Positions 9,593 to 18,861 are shown, counted from the first letter of the stretch. The stretch: 64,000 bases of DNA from Oscillatoria salina IIICB1 (GCF_020144665.1 NZ_JAAHBQ010000005.1:34082-98081); one strand, 5' to 3'. Notes: generated from the sequence alone by a model not told the origin. A program made the numbers and translations.

Positions 9593-10183
9593 CTAGCTGG
9601 TATAAGTCACGCTACCTTCAAAACTTTCACCTCTAGTCTCTAAAAAAGAACGAGCCAGAAAAAAGCTACAAATAGATTTAGCATCAATAGCTTCCCCTAC
9701 TAAAATAGCTTCTAAAAACTCTTGAGGAGATAGTAAAACCACCTCAATATCTTCATCATCATCTAAATTTAAAGGCTGCTGTAGCTTTTCTAAATCTTGA
9801 GCAAGAAAAGAGTAAATATATTCATCAGAATAACCTGGAGCGAGAGGAAATTTACCCAAGGAGATCCACTTCTTAGCACGATAGCCCGTTTCCTCTTCAA
9901 TTTCCCGTTGAATCGTTTCTGCGGGATCTTCATTAACTTCAACAGTACCAGCCGGAAATTCCAAAAGTCGTCCTTTTAATGCAAAGCGATACTGACGCAC
10001 TAAAACCAGTTTACCCTCTGGTGTAACAGGCACAGCCAAAGCACCGCCAGGGTGACGAATACATTCCCAGTCACCCTCAGCCCCATTCGGTAAGCGCAAA
10101 CGATGGACATCAAAACTAAACTTCCGACCTTGGTAGAATAAGCGTTGTTGAATAATTTCTGGAGGTTCTTGACCGAGTACCAT
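9593..10183 (-). CDS. NUDIX hydrolase, ADP-ribose pyrophosphatase type
   Basis: The 196-residue protein contains a complete Nudix box: G-x5-E-x7-R-E-I-E-E-E-T-G-Y, starting at GTVEVNEDPAE. The flanking APGYSDEYIYSF segment is typical of ADP-sugar pyrophosphatases, which hydrolyse ADP-ribose to AMP and ribose 5-phosphate. It begins 6 bases after the stop of folK, so the two are co-transcribed. A role in dephosphorylating dihydroneopterin triphosphate for folate synthesis is conceivable from the neighbour, but the motif context favours ADP-ribose. Confidence 0.85.
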   Translation of the reverse strand: MVLGQEPPEIIQQRLFYQGRKFSFDVHRLRLPNGAEGDWECIRHPGGALAVPVTPEGKLVLVRQYRFALKGRLLEFPAGTVEVNEDPAETIQREIEEETGYRAKKWISLGKFPLAPGYSDEYIYSFLAQDLEKLQQPLNLDDDEDIEVVLLSPQEFLEAILVGEAIDAKSICSFFLARSFLETRGESFEGSVTYTS

Positions 10184-10189
10184 AGTAAG

Positions 10190-10678
10190 TTATAAACGAC
10201 GGACACCAGAACAGTCTACCGCTTCTGTGAGTTCAGCGATCGCGCAATTTGTTACTGGATCGATCCAATCGGGAGCAATTTCTGCTAAAGGTACTAACAC
10301 GAAACCTCTTTCTCTCATCCGTGGGTGAGGAATTTGCAACTCTGGTGTTTCCAGAATCAAATCTTCGTATAAGATCAGATCGAGGTCGAGCGATCGCGCC
10401 CCCCAACGTTCCCGACGCACTCTACCAAAATTTTTTTCCACTTTCAGTAACACCTGTAACAATTCTTGGGGACTTAGCTGCACCTCGAGCAACACACAGC
10501 CATTAATATAATCTGGTTGTGGCGGTCCCACTGGTGCAGTTTGATACCAACTGGAAACTGATTTTAAAGCAATACCAGGAGTTTGCGCCAACATCTCCAC
10601 AGCTTCTCTGACAATTGTACGAGACTCACCTAAATTACTACCCAGCGCCACAGCAACTTTTTTCCCCTCTTTTATCAT
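10190..10678 (-). CDS. folK: 2-amino-4-hydroxy-6-hydroxymethyldihydropteridine pyrophosphokinase
   Basis: HPPK transfers pyrophosphate from ATP to the pterin in folate synthesis. Visible motifs: VAVALGSNLGES at the N-terminus, the pterin-binding region PDYINGCVLLE, and the ATP/Mg motif ERWGARSLDLDLILY followed by IPHPRMRERGFVLVPLAEIAP. I chose the ATG at 10678 (162 residues) over the upstream TTG at 10708 because an AGGA ribosome site lies 5 bases before it and family members start just before the glycine-rich strand. The nudix gene follows after 6 bases. Confidence 0.93.
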   Translation of the reverse strand: MIKEGKKVAVALGSNLGESRTIVREAVEMLAQTPGIALKSVSSWYQTAPVGPPQPDYINGCVLLEVQLSPQELLQVLLKVEKNFGRVRRERWGARSLDLDLILYEDLILETPELQIPHPRMRERGFVLVPLAEIAPDWIDPVTNCAIAELTEAVDCSGVRRL

Positions 10679-10821
10679 TCCATTCCTCACGACAGATGTA
10701 TTTTGCAACTAACTTAAGTTATCAGAAAGTTGTCCATGATGAATAATACCAATTCTCAAAAAATATAGCGGTTTTTTTTGAGAAATAAAATTACAACGAA
10801 CTAATAACAAATAAAAACACA

Positions 10822-11697
10822 ATGGAACTCGATCGAACCCTTGGCGTTTGGCTAGCAGGACATAGAGATTACGTTTATTCCTTAGCCATAACCAGCGATG
10901 GAAACACTTTAGTTAGCGGCAGTGCCGACAAAACTATTCACATTTGGAACTTAAATAATGGCGAACAAAAAGCTATTTTAACAGGTCACTCAGACTGGAT
11001 TCATGCTGTCGCTATTACTCCAAACGACGAAACAATTGTCAGTGGTAGTTTCGACAAAACAATTAAACTCTGGAACCTCAAAACAGGCGCAGAAATTCGG
11101 ACAATAACCGGACATCAAGACCGAATTTATTCCTTAGCAATTACTCCCGATGGCAAGAAAATTTATAGCGGTAGCCAAGATACAACTATTAAAGTCTGGA
11201 ACCTCGAAACAGGCGCAGAAATTCAGACTATTACTAGCCCTTCCGACTGGGTTTACTCAGTAGCAATTAGTCCTGATGGCAAAACTTTAGCAAGTGGCTG
11301 TGCCGATGGTAAAATTTATCTAATCGATTCAGGAGCGATCGCTGGTCATCGCGGTGCAGTCACTTCTGTCACCATTACTCCAGATAATCAAAGATTGATT
11401 AGTAGTAGTATTGACGAAACAATAAAAATTTGGAACTTAAAAACAGGTCAAGAAATAAAGACAATCAAGGCGCATTCTGATGGCGTAACTTCTATTGCAA
11501 TTAGTCATGACGGGCAAAAAATAATTAGTGGCGGAAACGACAACTCAGTTAAAATTTGGTCGGCAATCACAGGTCAAGAAATTCACAGCTTTACTGGTCA
11601 TTGGGATGCCGTTTTATCCGTAGCAATTAGCCCCGATGGAAAGACTATTGTTAGTGGTAGTCGCAACGATGTCATTAAAGTTTGGTTGATGGAATAA
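10822..11697 (+). CDS. WD40 repeat protein, seven-bladed propeller
   Basis: The 291 residues are nothing but WD40 repeats: seven units beginning GHRDYVYSLAI, GHSDWIHAVAI, GHQDRIYSLAI, SPSDWVYSVAI, GHRGAVTSVTI, AHSDGVTSIAI and GHWDAVLSVAI. Each carries the D-K/E-T-I-x-I/L-W-N-L type strand except the fourth, which loses its Trp and is about eight residues short. Seven blades make a closed scaffold for protein-protein contacts. No signal peptide, kinase or caspase-like domain is attached, unlike many cyanobacterial WD40 proteins, so the partner must be separate. Function unknown. Confidence 0.85.
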   Translation: MELDRTLGVWLAGHRDYVYSLAITSDGNTLVSGSADKTIHIWNLNNGEQKAILTGHSDWIHAVAITPNDETIVSGSFDKTIKLWNLKTGAEIRTITGHQDRIYSLAITPDGKKIYSGSQDTTIKVWNLETGAEIQTITSPSDWVYSVAISPDGKTLASGCADGKIYLIDSGAIAGHRGAVTSVTITPDNQRLISSSIDETIKIWNLKTGQEIKTIKAHSDGVTSIAISHDGQKIISGGNDNSVKIWSAITGQEIHSFTGHWDAVLSVAISPDGKTIVSGSRNDVIKVWLME

Positions 11698-12069
11698 ACC
11701 TAAGTTCGATATAATTCAATATATAGCAGAGAACGAATTAGTTAGGACATCCTCATTTTCGGAAAACCTTGCTAGCATAGGCTCTCATCACTGTTTACTG
11801 TTCACTGTTTACTGTTTACTGCTATAAAAGGTGAGGGGGAAAACTAAGCGAGAGCGAGCTTAGATCGACTAATCAATGATGCTTATTGAGAAGGGGAAAA
11901 CCCAAAAAAATTAGATTAAATGAGTTGAATTACGCTCTTCTTAGAACTGAAAAAAAATTGGATTGCTGTGACGAAAAGTGTTTGGCGATCGCCAAAGACA
12001 GGAATAGCAAGTCAAGCAAAGCCGTTTAGACTGGACAATCATAAGCGACATCACCTACTGACTATTCTT
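11698..12069. other. Intergenic region with dispersed repeat
   Basis: A 372-base gap between convergent genes. It holds one copy of the dispersed repeat (11721-11827) and, beyond it, AT-rich sequence with a GCGATCGCC octamer near 11987. No gene seen. Confidence 0.6.
11721..11827 (+). repeat. Dispersed intergenic repeat, copy A
   Basis: About 100 bases beginning AGCAGAGAACGA, with internal GACATCCTCATTT and GGAAAACCTTGCTAG, ending in iterated ACTGTTTACTGTTCACTG and GCTATA. The same sequence occurs inverted at 21465-21565. Both copies are intergenic, next to a gene end. Confidence 0.75.
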
Positions 12070-12630
12070 CTATTCTTGCCAATACTGAGGCTGATTCAGC
12101 ACTCTTGAACATTGAACCTTTCCTTGAATGCGCTCAATCACTCCTGCCAATAATCCTTGAACCATCCAGGCATTTGTATGTTCTGCCGGAATCGGATAGG
12201 GAGCCTCAAAGCCTAGGTTTCCTGCTGGTACAAAACCAAACCGTGGATAGTACCCTGGATGCCCTAGGACAAACACGAGTTCGACTCCCGATTCTCTTAA
12301 CTGTTTCAAACCTTCATGAATCAATTTTTTGCCAATGCCTCGCTTTTGTAGCCTAGGGATAACTGCCAAAGGTGCAAGAATCCGACTAGACACAGACTCT
12401 ACCGTGGTCTGGACACCAGTTGCCACAATTGTTGTTTTACTGAAGAGAATGTGTCCAAACAATTCTCCATTTTCTTCCGCCACTAAAGATAGTAATGGTG
12501 CTGCTGTTCGATCGTCGAATAATTTAGTTACCAATTCAGCAATTTCTCGACCTTCTGCTTCACCGAATGCTTGGAAATGGATTTGAGTAATTGTCGGTAT
12601 ATCTATCTGTGTTGATTGTCTAATTTCCAA
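12070..12630 (-). CDS. GNAT family N-acetyltransferase (YhbS-like)
   Basis: The protein (about 187 residues) shows the GNAT acetyl-CoA loop in the form LAVIPRLQKRGIGKKLIHEGL (Q/R-x-x-G-x-G/A), followed by the YhbS-type segment VFVLGHPGYYPRFGFVPA. It transfers an acetyl group from acetyl-CoA to an unidentified amine. The frame has no good ATG: a TTG at 12657 gives nine more residues (MAPLQRLET), whereas a TTG at 12630 gives MEIRQSTQIDIPTI, the usual GNAT start, with AGAGG upstream. I chose the latter. A 15-base palindrome lies just upstream at 12664-12678. Confidence 0.8.
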   Translation of the reverse strand: MEIRQSTQIDIPTITQIHFQAFGEAEGREIAELVTKLFDDRTAAPLLSLVAEENGELFGHILFSKTTIVATGVQTTVESVSSRILAPLAVIPRLQKRGIGKKLIHEGLKQLRESGVELVFVLGHPGYYPRFGFVPAGNLGFEAPYPIPAEHTNAWMVQGLLAGVIERIQGKVQCSRVLNQPQYWQE

Positions 12631-12663
12631 AGTCTCTAACCTCTGTAGCGGAGCCAAATCAAA

Positions 12664-12752
12664 AAGTATATTATACTTCTTCCCGGCCCACGAAGGCGAG
12701 CTACTCTGGAGAAGTCTATGTTCGTGTAGCTGCCCGTTTACGGGTTCGGCAG
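12664..12752. repeat. Palindrome cluster between GNAT and kinase genes
   Basis: Contains a perfect AAGTATA-T-TATACTT palindrome (12664-12678), a CACGAA/TTCGTG inverted repeat (12689-12694 and 12721-12726) and a CTGCC/GGCAG stem enclosing CGTTTACG (about 12729-12752). The first may be an operator or part of the GNAT promoter; the rest resembles small dispersed palindromic repeats of cyanobacteria. Function is inferred only. Confidence 0.4.
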
Positions 12753-12770
12753 AAAATCAATCTAAACTAC

Positions 12771-15560
12771 TTACTTAATTCCTTGTCTCACCGGAATTTT
12801 AATCCAAAACTCCGTACCTTTACCTAGCTGAGAAACACATTCTAATGAACCACTATGTTTTTCCACTACAATTTGATAACTAATAGACAAACCTAAACCA
12901 GTTCCTTTCCCCACGGGTTTAGTGGTAAAAAATGGATTAAATAATCGCTCTTTAACTGCTTTTGTCATTCCCGGACCATTATCCGCAATTAAAATTACTA
13001 CTTTTTGAGAATCAACTAACTCAGTTTTAATCGTTATCTGACTGGGATTTGCATTTATCTCTTCCTGAGAACGTTGACTATTGTAATCGTCTAAAGCATC
13101 GATAGCATTAGTTAAAATATTCAAAAAAACTTGATTTAACTGACCAGCATAACATTCAACAACTGGTAATTGACTATAATCTTTGATTACTTTTATTTCC
13201 GGGTGACTGGGCTTAGATTTGAGACGACTTTGAAGAATCAATAAACTATTATCAAGTCCTTCGTGAATATTAACTTCTTTCATTTCAGCTTCGTCAAGGC
13301 GAGAAAAATTACGCAATGATAGTACAATTTTGCGAATACGATTGGTTCCAACTTTAATCGAGTCAATAATTTTGAGAAAATCTTCAACTAAAAATTCTAA
13401 GTCAATTTCTTCTATTAAATTGGCAATCTCTGGATGTGGATTAGGATAATATTTTTGATAAAGTTTGACAAGTTTTAGTAAATCATTGGTGTAGTTTTCT
13501 GTATGAGTAAGATTGCCATAAATAAAGTTAACTGGATTATTTATTTCGTGAGCTACACCCGCAACCAGTTGACCTAAACTAGACATTTTTTCTGCTTGGA
13601 TTAACTGGTTTTGTGCTTGACGAAAGTTTTGCAAAGCGTTTTCTGCTTGCTCTTTTGCTTGTAATAATTCCTCTTCTGCTTGTTTGCGATCGCTGATATC
13701 TGTAGAAATTCCACAAATAGCATAAACATTTCCGCTTGTATCATAAAAAGGAAATTTACTAGAGATATAAGTCTGGAAAGTATCATTAACTTTAACAGTT
13801 TCTTCCCATTGCATAGGAATCCCTGTTTTGATAACTATCCGATCGTTTTCTCGTAATTTATTAGCAACTTCTTCTGGATGAATATCATAGTCATTTTTGC
13901 CTTTTATTTTCTCGTTAATTAGGTCAAATAAATGCTCAAATTGGCGATTTATGAGTAAATAACGTCCCTCGATATCTTTAATATAAATTACTTCCGGAGA
14001 GTTGTCGAGGATAGCTTGTAGTCGCTCTTCACTTTCTCTTAATGCTTTTTCTGCTTCTTGTTGTTCGGTAATATCAATTCCGGTGCTAATAATATATTCA
14101 ATAGTTCCTTCTTCATTAAGAAGTACCGTATCTGACCAAGCAATTAAACGTTGTTTACCATCCTTAGTTAACCAATAACTTTCATATTTTTTCGGAAAAC
14201 TACTAACTTGTAAATCCCCCGATAAAAATTTTTCCGCTTCCACTGTTTCGGAAGACAAAAATAATTGCCAAAAGCATTTACCTTGAACTTCTTGAAAATT
14301 ATATTTGGTTGTTTTTTCGCAAGCTTTATTGAAGCGAATAATCCGTCCTTGAGAATCTAAAACTACTACTAAAGCCCCGGCTATTTCTAACGTTGCTGCT
14401 GCAAAATTACGTTCTATTTCTACTTTATGAAATAGTTCCTGTACCTGCGCTGTCATTTGATTAAAGGTTGTTGCTAGAACACTCAATTCATAGGGACTGG
14501 TAATGTTGACTTGAGTATCAAAATTTCCTTCACTAATTTGCGTAGCCGCAGATGTAAAAAATTTGAAAGGTGAAACAATCCGTTGGGAGAGAATAAATCC
14601 CGCCGCGATCGCTGCTATAATTACAGCAATTAGGGCTTCTACCGTTCTCTTCACCATACTGTGAATAGGAGCATAAGCTTCGGTGAGAGGTAGTTCAACA
14701 ACTAAATTCCAACCTAAACTAGGAATTGGTGCTGTTGCTCCTAATACTTTGACATCTTTTAATCCTCTATAAACATGAGGTTTTTGATAAGATTTATTAG
14801 ATTTAAGATATCCTAATAAAGGATTTTGGGAAAGGTTTTGCCTTTGAAAATTATTTTGCGTGCTTCCTTTTTCAGCAATTAAAAAATTTTTTTCATCAAC
14901 CACATAAACGTGACCTGTTTTACCTACTTCTGTTTGCGAGACAACAAACCAGAGAAAGCTAAGATTAATTTTAGCAAATAATACGCCATCGACTCGATCT
15001 TCGAGATTGCGGATTGGCACTGCTAGGGTTATCATTGGTATACCAGTTGTGGGATTAATTTCCACTGGACTGATATATTCTTCTTGCTGTTTGAAGGTAC
15101 GCGTAAATAAAGAAGAATCAGCAAGATTTTTGTATTTTACCTGTTCGGAGGGGGAAACTGCGACTACTGGATTACCTTTGCTATCTAAAATGCTTACGAA
15201 TTCATAAGCATCGTTGTGACGAATTAATCCTTCTAGTAAACTTTGCTGAATTTGTGGAGAATAGTTAGTTATTCCTCTAACTCTAGCTAGATAACTTAGT
15301 CTACCATGCAAGTCATCCAAATAATTGTTAATCTGGCTAGCAGTAATTTGGGAAAGCTCTTTTTGCAACTTTCGTGACTGTTGAAAATGATAGTTAAAGC
15401 TGAGATAAAGAAGTATTCCTCCGGTTGACAAAACACTTAAAATGCCCATAATAATAAGACTAAAACCTAGCTGATTGGCAATAGAAAAGAACCTATTCCA
15501 AAAGGTTATTTTCCTATTTCTAGAGTCAGCTAAAAGACGACTAGAGTCTCGATTTTTCAT
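12771..15560 (-). CDS. Membrane sensor histidine kinase, Cache-HAMP-PAS-PAS-HisKA-HATPase
   Basis: About 929 residues. TM1 (about 32-55) and TM2 (about 307-329) enclose a double-Cache periplasmic sensor. A HAMP segment (330-382), two PAS domains (about 390-500 and 515-628) and a short coiled coil follow. The phosphoacceptor is H672 in VAGVAHEINNPVNF, with an N box at FLNILTNAIDAL, a G1 box DNGPGM and an F/G2 region FFTTKPVGKGTGLGLS, so the kinase looks active. The ATG at 15560 follows a TTG used by a longer frame. No response regulator gene is adjacent; the BMP-type lipoprotein gene upstream on the same strand may supply its ligand sensor. Confidence 0.92.
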   Translation of the reverse strand: MKNRDSSRLLADSRNRKITFWNRFFSIANQLGFSLIIMGILSVLSTGGILLYLSFNYHFQQSRKLQKELSQITASQINNYLDDLHGRLSYLARVRGITNYSPQIQQSLLEGLIRHNDAYEFVSILDSKGNPVVAVSPSEQVKYKNLADSSLFTRTFKQQEEYISPVEINPTTGIPMITLAVPIRNLEDRVDGVLFAKINLSFLWFVVSQTEVGKTGHVYVVDEKNFLIAEKGSTQNNFQRQNLSQNPLLGYLKSNKSYQKPHVYRGLKDVKVLGATAPIPSLGWNLVVELPLTEAYAPIHSMVKRTVEALIAVIIAAIAAGFILSQRIVSPFKFFTSAATQISEGNFDTQVNITSPYELSVLATTFNQMTAQVQELFHKVEIERNFAAATLEIAGALVVVLDSQGRIIRFNKACEKTTKYNFQEVQGKCFWQLFLSSETVEAEKFLSGDLQVSSFPKKYESYWLTKDGKQRLIAWSDTVLLNEEGTIEYIISTGIDITEQQEAEKALRESEERLQAILDNSPEVIYIKDIEGRYLLINRQFEHLFDLINEKIKGKNDYDIHPEEVANKLRENDRIVIKTGIPMQWEETVKVNDTFQTYISSKFPFYDTSGNVYAICGISTDISDRKQAEEELLQAKEQAENALQNFRQAQNQLIQAEKMSSLGQLVAGVAHEINNPVNFIYGNLTHTENYTNDLLKLVKLYQKYYPNPHPEIANLIEEIDLEFLVEDFLKIIDSIKVGTNRIRKIVLSLRNFSRLDEAEMKEVNIHEGLDNSLLILQSRLKSKPSHPEIKVIKDYSQLPVVECYAGQLNQVFLNILTNAIDALDDYNSQRSQEEINANPSQITIKTELVDSQKVVILIADNGPGMTKAVKERLFNPFFTTKPVGKGTGLGLSISYQIVVEKHSGSLECVSQLGKGTEFWIKIPVRQGIK

Positions 15561-15855
15561 CAACTTTCACTAAATTAATACTTACTATTTTGATTTATTT
15601 GCTTCCCGAATTTCGTTTTTTTATAATATTTTTACTAGCTCAAATATTAGAGAATTGTTTTTTTTAGCTTAGGGAAGCTAAGTTTATTTTTAGGTTACAG
15701 AACAAGTATGAAAAACTCGTGAAAGAGCATTTTGGGTATTCGAGTGATTTGAGCGATCGCCAATCTCCTCCTGTAAATTAGGGATACTACCATCAGTATG
15801 CTTCACTTTAAGATATACAAGCAAGGTGAAAATCTATGTAAATTCTTGCAAGCAA

Positions 15856-16860
15856 TTATGGATAAATCTCAATTTCTCCAGTAATAACTCGGTTGCGAGC
15901 AGTGTTAAAAGCTGCTTCTTCTTCTGGGGTTAGCATTCCCCGAAAGGGAGCAAAATCATAAATCTTCTCTTTGAGACCAAATTTATACAGTTTCCCTTCC
16001 CAGCGCCCTTGCTGCATTAAAGTCGCGGCATTTAAAATTAACTGAGGTATATCTTGCAAAACACTGGTTAAAATGCGATCGGGTGCTAGTTCGTACTGAT
16101 CTTTTGTCCAACCGATAACATATATTCCCTCTTTTTTGGTTACTGTTTTGATTGCAGCTACACCTGCTTCATCTGCATTGAAGGCGAAAATATCAACTCC
16201 CGCAGCTAGCAAATCAAGTGCAACTTTGGTTGCTTTTTCTTCATCAGTCCAAGTTCCTAAAAATTTAGTAAAAACTTCAATTGATTGGTTAGTTGCTTCT
16301 GCTCCGCGTTTAAATAATGTTGCTTCTTCTTGATAAACTGGATAATTTTCTCCTACTACATAAGCTACTTTATTACTTTTGGTTTTCATCGCTGCTAACA
16401 ACCCAGTTAAATAGCCGACTTCTCCAGAGCGAAAACCTACAGCGCCTAAGTTATGATTGTTTCCTGGATAGGTTGTTATCAAAGCAAATTTTGTCCGCGG
16501 AAATTCCTGAGCTACAATCTCAGCAGAATTAATGTAACCACCACTATGACCGATAATAAAGTCATATCCTTCTCGAGCATATTTTCGCATTACTTCTTCA
16601 CTGTCAACATTAGATACATACTCTTGATAGGCAATTTGAGCCTGATAGTTTTTTTCAATCGCTCTCAATCCTTCGTAACCAGCTTGACTCCAACTTTCGT
16701 CTTCTTTCGAGCCGCTTAAAAGCATTGCTACTTGGAAGTTGCTGGGAGTTTCCACCTTTGAAGAAGTTTCGGTATCGGAGGGCGATCGCTGGCAACTTAC
16801 AACCAATAATAATGTTAAAATTGCCAGGAAAAAGCTAATTAAAAAATTTTGATGGCGCAT
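15856..16860 (-). CDS. BMP family (PnrA/Med-like) substrate-binding lipoprotein
   Basis: The 334-residue protein begins with a hydrophobic signal ending in LLVVSC, a lipobox whose Cys (about residue 23) would be lipidated. The mature part matches the basic membrane protein/PnrA fold: FQVAMLLSGSKEDESWSQAGYEGL, VGFRSGEVGYLTGLLA, and IFAFNADEAGVAAI. Relatives bind nucleosides or other small solutes for ABC transporters. No permease or ATPase gene is nearby; the next gene on this strand is a Cache-domain histidine kinase, 296 bases downstream. It could feed that sensor rather than a transporter. Confidence 0.85.
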   Translation of the reverse strand: MRHQNFLISFFLAILTLLLVVSCQRSPSDTETSSKVETPSNFQVAMLLSGSKEDESWSQAGYEGLRAIEKNYQAQIAYQEYVSNVDSEEVMRKYAREGYDFIIGHSGGYINSAEIVAQEFPRTKFALITTYPGNNHNLGAVGFRSGEVGYLTGLLAAMKTKSNKVAYVVGENYPVYQEEATLFKRGAEATNQSIEVFTKFLGTWTDEEKATKVALDLLAAGVDIFAFNADEAGVAAIKTVTKKEGIYVIGWTKDQYELAPDRILTSVLQDIPQLILNAATLMQQGRWEGKLYKFGLKEKIYDFAPFRGMLTPEEEAAFNTARNRVITGEIEIYP

Positions 16861-16988
16861 ACGAGTTGGCTACTCTTCTCAGGTAAAATTAATTAAAATT
16901 TTAATTAGACGAAGCAAAATATACTCAGAGTGATTTTACTCTAATATAGGAAACTGAAGTTAGGGAACAGCTATTTACAATTAGAAAT

Positions 16989-18179
16989 ATGTCTCAACTG
17001 CCAATTTATCTTGATTGTCATGCCACAACACCCCTAGACGAACGGGTTTTGTTAGCAATGCTACCCTATTTTACAAAACACTTTGGCAACCCTTCCAGCA
17101 TTACTCATGCTTATGGCTGGGAAGCGGAAGCGGCGGTGAAGCAAGCCAGAGAAATTTTGGCAGATGCGATTAATTGTACGCCAGAAGAAATTGTTTTTAC
17201 GAGCGGTGCGACAGAGGCAAATAATTTAGCAATTAAAGGCGTTGCTGAAGCTTATTTCAACACGGGTCGGCATATTATTACTGTCCAAACTGAACATCGA
17301 GCAGTTTTAGATCCTTGTGCTTATTTAGAAACTCTAGGTTTTGAAGTAACATACTTGACAGTAGAAAAGGATGGTTTGCTCAACTTAAATTTGCTAGAGC
17401 AAGCAATTCGCCCGGATACGATTTTAGTGTCAGTAATGGCAGCTAATAATGAAATTGGCGTGTTGCAACCAATCGCCGAAATTGGCGCAATTTGTCGGGA
17501 ACATCAAGTATTGTTTCATACCGATGCCGCACAAGCGATCGCGAAAATTCCTTTGGATGTAGAGGATATGAAGATTGATTTAATGTCCTTGACAGCACAT
17601 AAAGTTTATGGTCCAAAAGGTATTGGCGCTCTTTATGTTCGTCGTCGTCAGCCGAGAGTGCGTCTCGCTGCTCAAATTCAAGGTGGCGGACAAGAGCGAG
17701 GCAGGCGATCGGGTACGCTATATGTACCGCAAATTGTCGGTTTGGCTAAGGCGGTAGAATTAGGCTTAGAGGAAATAGACTCGGAGTCAAAACGCCAAGT
17801 TCACTTACGCACCAAATTATGGCAGCGAATTAGTCAACTAGAAGGAATTTACCTTAACGGTCATCCAACTAAACGTTTATCTGGTAATCTAAATATTAGC
17901 GTCGAGGGTGTAGATGGTTCGGCACTGTTGTTAGGTTTACAACCAGTAACAGCAGTTTCTTCGGGTTCAGCTTGTTCGTCAACATCAACTGCTCCGTCTC
18001 ACGTTCTCACAGCACTCGGACATCCAGAGTCTCTGGCTTATGCTTCAGTGAGATTCGGCATTGGGAGATTTAATACCGAAGCGGAGATAAATCGAGTAGC
18101 ACAACAAGCGATCGCTACGATCAAATCTCTCCGACAAGCTCAAAGCTTGACCTCGTCCAGTGTAACTAGCAAACTTTAA
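16989..18179 (+). CDS. Cysteine desulfurase, NifS/IscS type
   Basis: The 396-residue PLP enzyme converts cysteine to alanine and enzyme-bound persulfide for Fe-S clusters and thiolated cofactors. It starts PIYLDCHATTPLDERVL, has the PLP aspartate/glutamine motif HTDAAQAIAKI, the Schiff-base lysine in SLTAHKVYGPKGIGALYV (about residue 204) and the persulfide cysteine in VSSGSACSSTSTAPSHVL (about residue 329). The loop length fits group I (NifS/IscS), not SufS. No iscU or nif genes are adjacent, so a housekeeping role is inferred. Confidence 0.93.
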   Translation: MSQLPIYLDCHATTPLDERVLLAMLPYFTKHFGNPSSITHAYGWEAEAAVKQAREILADAINCTPEEIVFTSGATEANNLAIKGVAEAYFNTGRHIITVQTEHRAVLDPCAYLETLGFEVTYLTVEKDGLLNLNLLEQAIRPDTILVSVMAANNEIGVLQPIAEIGAICREHQVLFHTDAAQAIAKIPLDVEDMKIDLMSLTAHKVYGPKGIGALYVRRRQPRVRLAAQIQGGGQERGRRSGTLYVPQIVGLAKAVELGLEEIDSESKRQVHLRTKLWQRISQLEGIYLNGHPTKRLSGNLNISVEGVDGSALLLGLQPVTAVSSGSACSSTSTAPSHVLTALGHPESLAYASVRFGIGRFNTEAEINRVAQQAIATIKSLRQAQSLTSSSVTSKL

Positions 18180-18284
18180 TTGCACAAAGTTAGCGCGAGT
18201 CGGAAACAACTTGTCCGCAAGCCGAGAATAGCGCGCGACAAGGGATTTTAGCTAGGGTCTAGGCGGTTCATTACAGAAGGGTAG

Positions 18285-18540
18285 TATAATTATTGTCAGT
18301 GGTATGAGCTAATCTCCACTCCTTCCACCCAAAAATCCACCTCGACCACCGAAGATCGGAGAGTTTACCAAAGAAAACTTGGGTCTAAAGTCGGTGTCCT
18401 TCTAGGGCGGCTTTGGTCTTACAATGAAGAAAGCTGATACACCACTCAAGGCTCACCCTATGGTCGGAACCTTCTGCGTAAGGGTCAGCACCCCAAGTAT
18501 TTTTCCAGGTATGTTAGTAGGGTCGGGCAGACCCGAAAAA
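18285..18540 (+). ncRNA. Possible structured RNA upstream of rne (weak)
   Basis: Begins at a perfect TATAAT box (18285-18290) without a clear -35. Downstream, ACTTGGG (18377-18383) can pair with CCCAAGT (18492-18498), enclosing smaller stems such as GGTGT/ACACC, and a TCGGG-CAGA-CCCGA hairpin lies at 18523-18536. Short matches to the candidate RNA upstream of glsF (ATTATTGTCAGT near the start, GTCGGTGT inside) raise the chance that both belong to one family. It may equally be decayed transposon DNA. Confidence 0.3.
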
Positions 18541-18599
18541 TGCTCGCTGAGGGTAAAGAATCCGGGGATTGTAATTAGCAAGCTAATCATAATCTAGGT

Positions 18600-18647
18600 T
18601 CTCCCGTTGAAGCGAGAATTCTCTCGCCTAAAGGCAGAGGAGTGTCA
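18600..18647 (+). mobile_element. IS200/IS605-type right-end hairpin, solitary relic
   Basis: The sequence GTTGAAGCGAGAATTC, then a CTCTcGCC-TAAA-GGCaGAG hairpin (18621-18639), then GAGTGTCAA has the form of the right end of cyanobacterial tnpB elements, and resembles the end of the tnpB element in this window (GTTGGGAAGC, hairpin, GAGGATGTCAC). No tnpA or tnpB frame survives beside it. An alternative CGAGA-ATTC-TCTCG fold overlaps the left half. Confidence 0.45.
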
Positions 18648-18861
18648 ACTTGGCACAAATGTAGAGACTGCCTGCTGTAGTCTCTTTCAGACAGTGGATA
18701 GCTTTTATAGATTAACAGCACTTGGGGATAAGTGCAGTAACAACCTGTGTTTTCATCGCTCCGGGTTTGGCGACTCGCTAAAACAGTTTTTTTCACAAGC
18801 AAAGTCAAAAGGCAAAATGCAACAGATGCCTAAATTTGCAATTAAGTTTTGAGGAAATTGA

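Larger units (their letters stand above)
18180..18861. other. Long upstream region of rne
   Basis: 682 bases with no convincing gene. From left: a TATAAT box at 18285-18290, a GC-richer stretch with several small hairpins (18300-18560), an IS200/IS605-like end hairpin (18600-18647), and the immediate rne leader, which has a purine-rich ribosome site (GAGGAAATTG) before the ATG. Cyanobacterial rne genes are known for long regulated 5' leaders; how much of this is transcribed with rne cannot be seen. Confidence 0.5.

Noticed and set aside
18180..18600. RNase P RNA, tmRNA or SRP RNA in the rne upstream region
   Set aside because: None of the universally conserved segments (RNase P GGAAAGTCCGGGC, SRP GGAAGGAAGCAGCC, tmRNA start and tag) is present on either strand.
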